DNA from: Cenococcum geophilum 1.58
Taxonomy: Eukaryota; Ascomycota; Dothideomycetes; Gloniales; Gloniaceae
Length of the DNA: 64,000 bases
Assembly: GCA_001692895.1 (NCBI GenBank)
Contig: KV748196.1
Location: 1-64,000 of the forward strand
Direction of reading: 5' to 3'
Of this stretch, positions 60,740 through 64,000 are shown one piece after another. Numbering within the stretch: the first letter of the stretch is position 1; the number at the start of each line of letters is the position of its first letter. A program made the translations under genes and the position numbers. The notes below the pieces were generated by a model that did not search any database, had not been told where the DNA came from, and was given only the letters and a program-made list of their open reading frames with translations.

Positions 60740-61800
60740 TGGGTATTTATCGGCCAGGATCCGGGCAGTAACTCTTAGCAGTAATTTTACTGCCCGAATC
60801 TCTTGCTAAGTTTTATTCTGTTAATATAAAATTAGTAGCTTAGAGCTTGTTTTTAGTGTTATAGATCTAGATTTTAGAGCCGTAGATTAATTAATTGGCG
60901 TAGAGCCGTTATATTGTAGTAAAGCTATGTTTAAGCAATCTGTATTATAATCCTTGGCATAGTGCTGCACGTAAAAATATTTAATTGTGAGATTTAGGAA
61001 GGTATTTATATTTTAATTAAATTTATAAGACTATAACTAAGGGCCTTTGTAGGTAGTGGTATGGTAAGTTTTACAATTACTTTAATTTAGGATTGCTTGG
61101 TTACTGCAGGAAAGTTATAATACTTAGCGTGGTGTTAAACTTAAGGTACCTCTGCCACTGTAGTGATAGAGACACCCTAAATTTCTAACGACTAAGATTT
61201 TGGACTATAGTAGATCAACTACTTACTAAAATATGAAATCTAAAATTAAGTCGATCCTTCTATAAGGCTTTAGATAAGCTTTAAGCTCCTAATTTAAACT
61301 AATACTAAGACCTTAGTTTAGATTCTATATATAGTATAGCTTACTAATCTAGAGGAGCTTTTAGATTAGAAAGTTGCCAGATTAACTAAATGATTATATT
61401 AGAATTAGATTTAAGCTTTAGATCGGATATATTCTAGGGCCTTTAGATTTAATCTAAAGTCGCCACTAAACGTTCCCTAAGATTTAATGTAGGGATCTCT
61501 CCTTAAGGATCTGGTTTGATTGTAAGGTTTAGGAAGGGGTTATAATTTAGTTAAATTTATAAAATTACATTCCAAAGTCCTTATAGCGTAGTAGTATGGT
61601 ATGTTCTACCTCTTGCTTTAATTTAGAGCTAGCCCAATATAATTAAAAATCAGCGTAGAAGAGCCGACATGCTTAGTATATAGTGCTGAGATTTCGTTAA
61701 ATGTATGACTTTAGGCGTTGCGAGATACGTACGAAAATATAAGCTTAATTTGGAGCCTTACTAACGCCTAATTTAATAGGAAATGACCTTCTTTTTTGAT
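60740..61800. repeat. Degenerate region with an interspersed 110-bp direct repeat
   Basis: Segments 60981-61090 and 61515-61630 are diverged direct copies (shared TTTAGGAAGG, TTAAATTTATAA, AGTATGGTA-GTT, CTTTAATTTAG). Nothing coding is seen in the rest. Confidence 0.5.
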
Positions 61801-61804
61801 ATTT

Positions 61805-61880
61805 TTAATGCGCGATAAGTAGGAATCAAACCCGCCACGCCTAGGAGTTGAATTCGCGACGTCTAATTGCCCAATCTAGC
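61805..61880 (-). other. tRNA-like relic, possible SINE head
   Basis: On the minus strand two B-box-like strings stand in tandem: GAATTCAACTCC (about 61844-61855) and GGTTTGATTCC (about 61822-61832). The sequence before them (CTAGATTGGGCAATTAG) could be a decayed anticodon arm. It does not fold into an intact tRNA. It may be a pseudo-tRNA or the head of a tRNA-derived SINE. Confidence 0.3.
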
Positions 61881-61889
61881 TAGGAGGCT

Positions 61890-62225
61890 TGGCGGCGATA
61901 TAATAGGGCTTAATGACGTGATAAGGCTCAACGGCGATGCAATGAGACTTGGTAACGTAATAAGACTTAACAATGTAATGAGGCTCGGTGACATAATAAG
62001 GCTTAACGGCAATACAATGAGACTTGGCAGCGTAATGAGACTTAACAATGCAATAAGGCTCGGCGAAATGATAAGGCTTAACGGCGATGTAATAAGACTC
62101 GGTAATGTAATAAGACTTAACGATGCAATAAGGCTCGGCAACATAATGAGGCTTAGCGGTAATGTAATAATACTTAGTAATATAATAAAACTTAATAATA
62201 TAAGAGTCTTAGCGACGTAATAAGG
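61890..62225. repeat. 18-bp minisatellite
   Basis: About seventeen units of ATAAGRCTYRRYRAYGTA type, mostly 18 bp and some 21 bp, with two alternating subtypes (TTAAC and CTCGG). Frames stay open on both strands because the unit length is a multiple of three. I read the 117- and 126-codon frames as repeat artefacts. Confidence 0.8.
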
Positions 62226-62810
62226 CTTAGGGTCGGGCAACAAGGGAAAGACTTAAGGTTGCTCGGTTACTTTAATGCCTAATAGCGAAATCTAACGGTA
62301 TAGTACTACTATTAAGGTGTTCTAATGCGGGTAGGCTATATAAAGGTTTTGTCTATAATATGTCTAATATATCCTAAAAGTCTGCCTTTTACTTGTTTAA
62401 GGCTAAGTTTCTAGCCTATAATAAATTAATTATTATAGTCGGTAAGAGTATAATAAATAACAGTATGTTTTACCCTATTGTTCTTAAAACCGTTAAATAT
62501 AAAGTAGTAGGTAGCCTATTAACCTATATCTATTAGTGCCGGCTAATAAAGTGCGTTTAAAACGTACTAATATTAATAATAGCCCTTTTATTTTGCAGTA
62601 TAATAGGCTTAGTAGTAACGGGGTTTTAGTTCTTATTATTAAGTATATTTATCTAACGGAGCTAGGTTTGCCAATTATTCCAGTTGGTATTATATTATAG
62701 GTTAATTTAATATCTTACACCTATGGAAAAAGGTAGGAGGTAGATTAAATAGAATAATTAGGGTACGCTTTTCTTCGCCGTTAGGGATTTTATATAGATA
62801 TTATATAGTA
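62226..62810. other. Unassigned segment
   Basis: Short coding-like patches on the plus strand without a recognisable domain. Confidence 0.35.
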
Positions 62811-62895
62811 TGCGGGTGGGAGCTAGTAGTTATTAGTAGTAAAAAGTTTTTATATAGGATAGTAAGATCTTAAAAACCACTACTAACGGGAGGAT
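62811..62895. repeat. RIP-shifted copy of part of the 12.5-kb insert
   Basis: Aligns with 12604-12705 (shared TGCGGGT, AAAAGTTTT and CCACTACTAACGG). Differences are mainly G-to-A and C-to-T in this copy. Confidence 0.65.
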
Positions 62896-63115
62896 CCTCT
62901 TACGTATTAATTAGGCTTTTGGAATAATAAAGATAGCAAATATATATAATCTATTAGTAGAGAGGATATACTTTAATAGGAACTATTTATGTATATAAGA
63001 ACGAGAGTTAGTAAGCTGGATTACTTAATAGGTGTTAAAGTAGTTAGTAGCCGGAGTAATATTAATCTAAACTAAATTTAAACTTTCTAGAATGGGCTAC
63101 CTTGTGTACGGTCCT

Positions 63116-63365
63116 TGTCACGGAAGTAGGTACGAGCTGGAATACAATATACTAAACAGGGTAGTAATTAAAGAAGGCTACGTACGCGTAACTATGCGTG
63201 GTTGATACAGAGACATTTTGGATAAAGAAGAAGATTCTTCGTGTGCCAGGTTGGGTATAAATAGGGGTTATAGGGGAACGTGCGTAGGTGTCTCGAGACG
63301 AACGTGAGCACGGGTCAAGAACGTTAAAACGCGCAGGGACGTGAGAGCGTGTGAGTCCCGTGACA
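63116..63365. mobile_element. Solo LTR, 250 bp, with GTCCT duplication
   Basis: Starts TGTCACGG and ends CCGTGACA, flanked by the perfect 5-bp repeat GTCCT (63111-63115 and 63366-63370). A TATA box (GGTATAAATAGGGG) near 63255 suggests plus-strand orientation. Little RIP. No internal region. Confidence 0.85.
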
Positions 63366-63384
63366 GTCCTACCTTATATTACCC

Positions 63385-63559
63385 TACCAAAATACTTATA
63401 CTTAAGAACTACTATAGTTATTTATATAAAAAATTTAATATAGCTTATTAAATAGTAATTTAGGCTTTTTATAAAATAAAAATTCTTTATTTTAAAGTTA
63501 TTTTATATATAGTTTTATTTTATATTTTATATTAAAATATAGTTTTAAAATACTTATAG
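63385..63559. repeat. AT-rich relic resembling the interior of the 7.2-kb element
   Basis: ACCAAAATA...TTATTAAATAGTAAT...AAAATAAAAATT matches the order of similar words at 7257-7380. It may be a decayed copy of that DNA element, but the TIRs are not visible here. Confidence 0.35.
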
Positions 63560-63808
63560 TATTACGACGCTGGTGGAAACTAGTAAATATTAGTGGATTA
63601 TAGCGGATAATCGCAGACAGTTTTATATAGTTTTAGATGGTTTTAAACATTTGCCGTCATGTGACCAGAGGATTGTATATAACGTTAAGTGGCGCCGCCC
63701 TCTCCTTTCCTTTTTTTAGCTTTAGATCCTCGTTTATAGACTACTAATCGTATAGGCTTACACGTTCCTCTTTCTGTACTTATGCCTTAATTAACTAAGT
63801 CGCTAATA
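63560..63808 (+). mobile_element. Solo LTR, RIP-shifted, with TATAG duplication
   Basis: The 3' part (about 63720-63808) aligns with the last 90 bp of the LTRs at 28447/29977 (shared AGACTAC, TACAGGCTT/TATAGGCTT, CGTTC and AAGTCGCT). It begins TATTACGAC, a shifted form of TGTTACGGC. It is flanked by TATAG on both sides (63555-63559 and 63809-63813). No internal region, so it is a solo LTR of a related family. Confidence 0.7.
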
Positions 63809-63810
63809 TA

Positions 63811-63989
63811 TAGCTTAATAATTATAATAGCTATTTATATAAAAACCAATATAGCTTACTAATTAATAAGTTAAACTCTTTATAAAATATTTTATAGTAT
63901 TTTATTTTAATTATATTAAAAGTTTAATATATTAATTAGTAAGCTATATTTAAATTTTTATATAAATAGCTATTATAGTTATTAAGCTA
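63811..63989. repeat. AT-rich foldback (possible MITE), 179 bp
   Basis: Arms of about 70 bp starting TAGCTTAATAA are inverted copies (63811-63878 and about 63922-63989), with TA on each side (63809-63810 and 63990-63991). The left TA overlaps the LTR target duplication, so the boundary is provisional. It is near the end of the window. Confidence 0.55.
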
Positions 63990-64000
63990 TAAGTTTTTTA

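Noticed and set aside
60332-60778. 148-codon frame after the helicase relic
   Set aside because: Only the first dozen codons belong to the helicase text. The rest is the TGTCCTACTAT minisatellite, open in all three phases.
61805-61880. Functional tRNA gene
   Set aside because: Two B-box-like strings in tandem but no closed cloverleaf. At best a relic.
61863-62243. 117- and 126-codon frames on opposite strands
   Set aside because: Both follow from an 18-bp repeat without stop codons. No start context or domain supports either.
63390-64000. Telomeric or subtelomeric end
   Set aside because: No TTAGGG-type repeat anywhere in the window. Only AT-rich foldback sequence.

Overview
The window looks like an AT-rich, gene-poor compartment of a filamentous ascomycete (Pezizomycotina; a Dothideomycete is my guess). 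Almost every old reading frame is riddled with TAG/TAA where CAG, CAA or TGG would be expected. TpA is everywhere, and repeat copies differ mostly by C-to-T and G-to-A transitions, the signature of repeat-induced point mutation (RIP). I found no intact protein-coding gene, rRNA or CRISPR array, and no clear intact tRNA. A few short islands (about 6.9-7.1, 12.5-13.5, 28.4-30.2, 49.1-49.3, 53.4-53.6 and 63.1-63.4 kb) escaped RIP and are probably younger.

Layout. 0-6.6 kb: a coding-like relic (minus strand) split by a Copia LTR element with 221-bp LTRs. 6.9-8.1 kb: a solo LTR and an 884-bp TA-flanked DNA element. 8.8-23.1 kb: a chromodomain Ty3/Gypsy element (5-bp duplication ACTAG). Two oppositely oriented copies of an unrecognised low-complexity element ('X'), one unRIPed 1-kb insert and one small TIR element are nested in it. 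23.6-26.0 kb: a dead FunK1-type fungal protein kinase. 26.2-27.0 kb: 17-bp satellites. 27.1-31.4 kb: a dead AAA-ATPase gene (minus), split by a 1.7-kb non-autonomous LTR element. 31.5-31.9 kb: a hairpin MITE. 32.4-39.8 kb: coding-like relics that I cannot name. 39.8-46.3 kb: a truncated Gypsy element (minus) carrying a second hairpin MITE. 46.3-49.1 kb: a repeated coding-like block on both sides of an LTR-like segment. 49.1-53.4 kb: an LTR and a Gypsy gag-protease relic split by a pogo-type DNA transposon. 53.9-59.1 kb: unassigned relics. 59.1-60.3 kb: a dead ZNFX1-like SF1 helicase. 60.4-64.0 kb: minisatellites, a tRNA-like relic, two solo LTRs with perfect 5-bp duplications, and an AT-rich foldback.

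How it fits together. The host-like genes (kinase, AAA-ATPase, helicase) belong to families that are expanded in many filamentous fungi. Here they appear as RIP-killed duplicates, and the mobile elements use each other and these genes as landing sites. The most interesting signal is in the TA-flanked DNA elements. Four of them, with different end sequences, carry two copies of a terminal motif 17 bp apart in each end. Two of these share the same hairpin core and the same outermost 7 bp but have a different 17-bp-repeat module between them.
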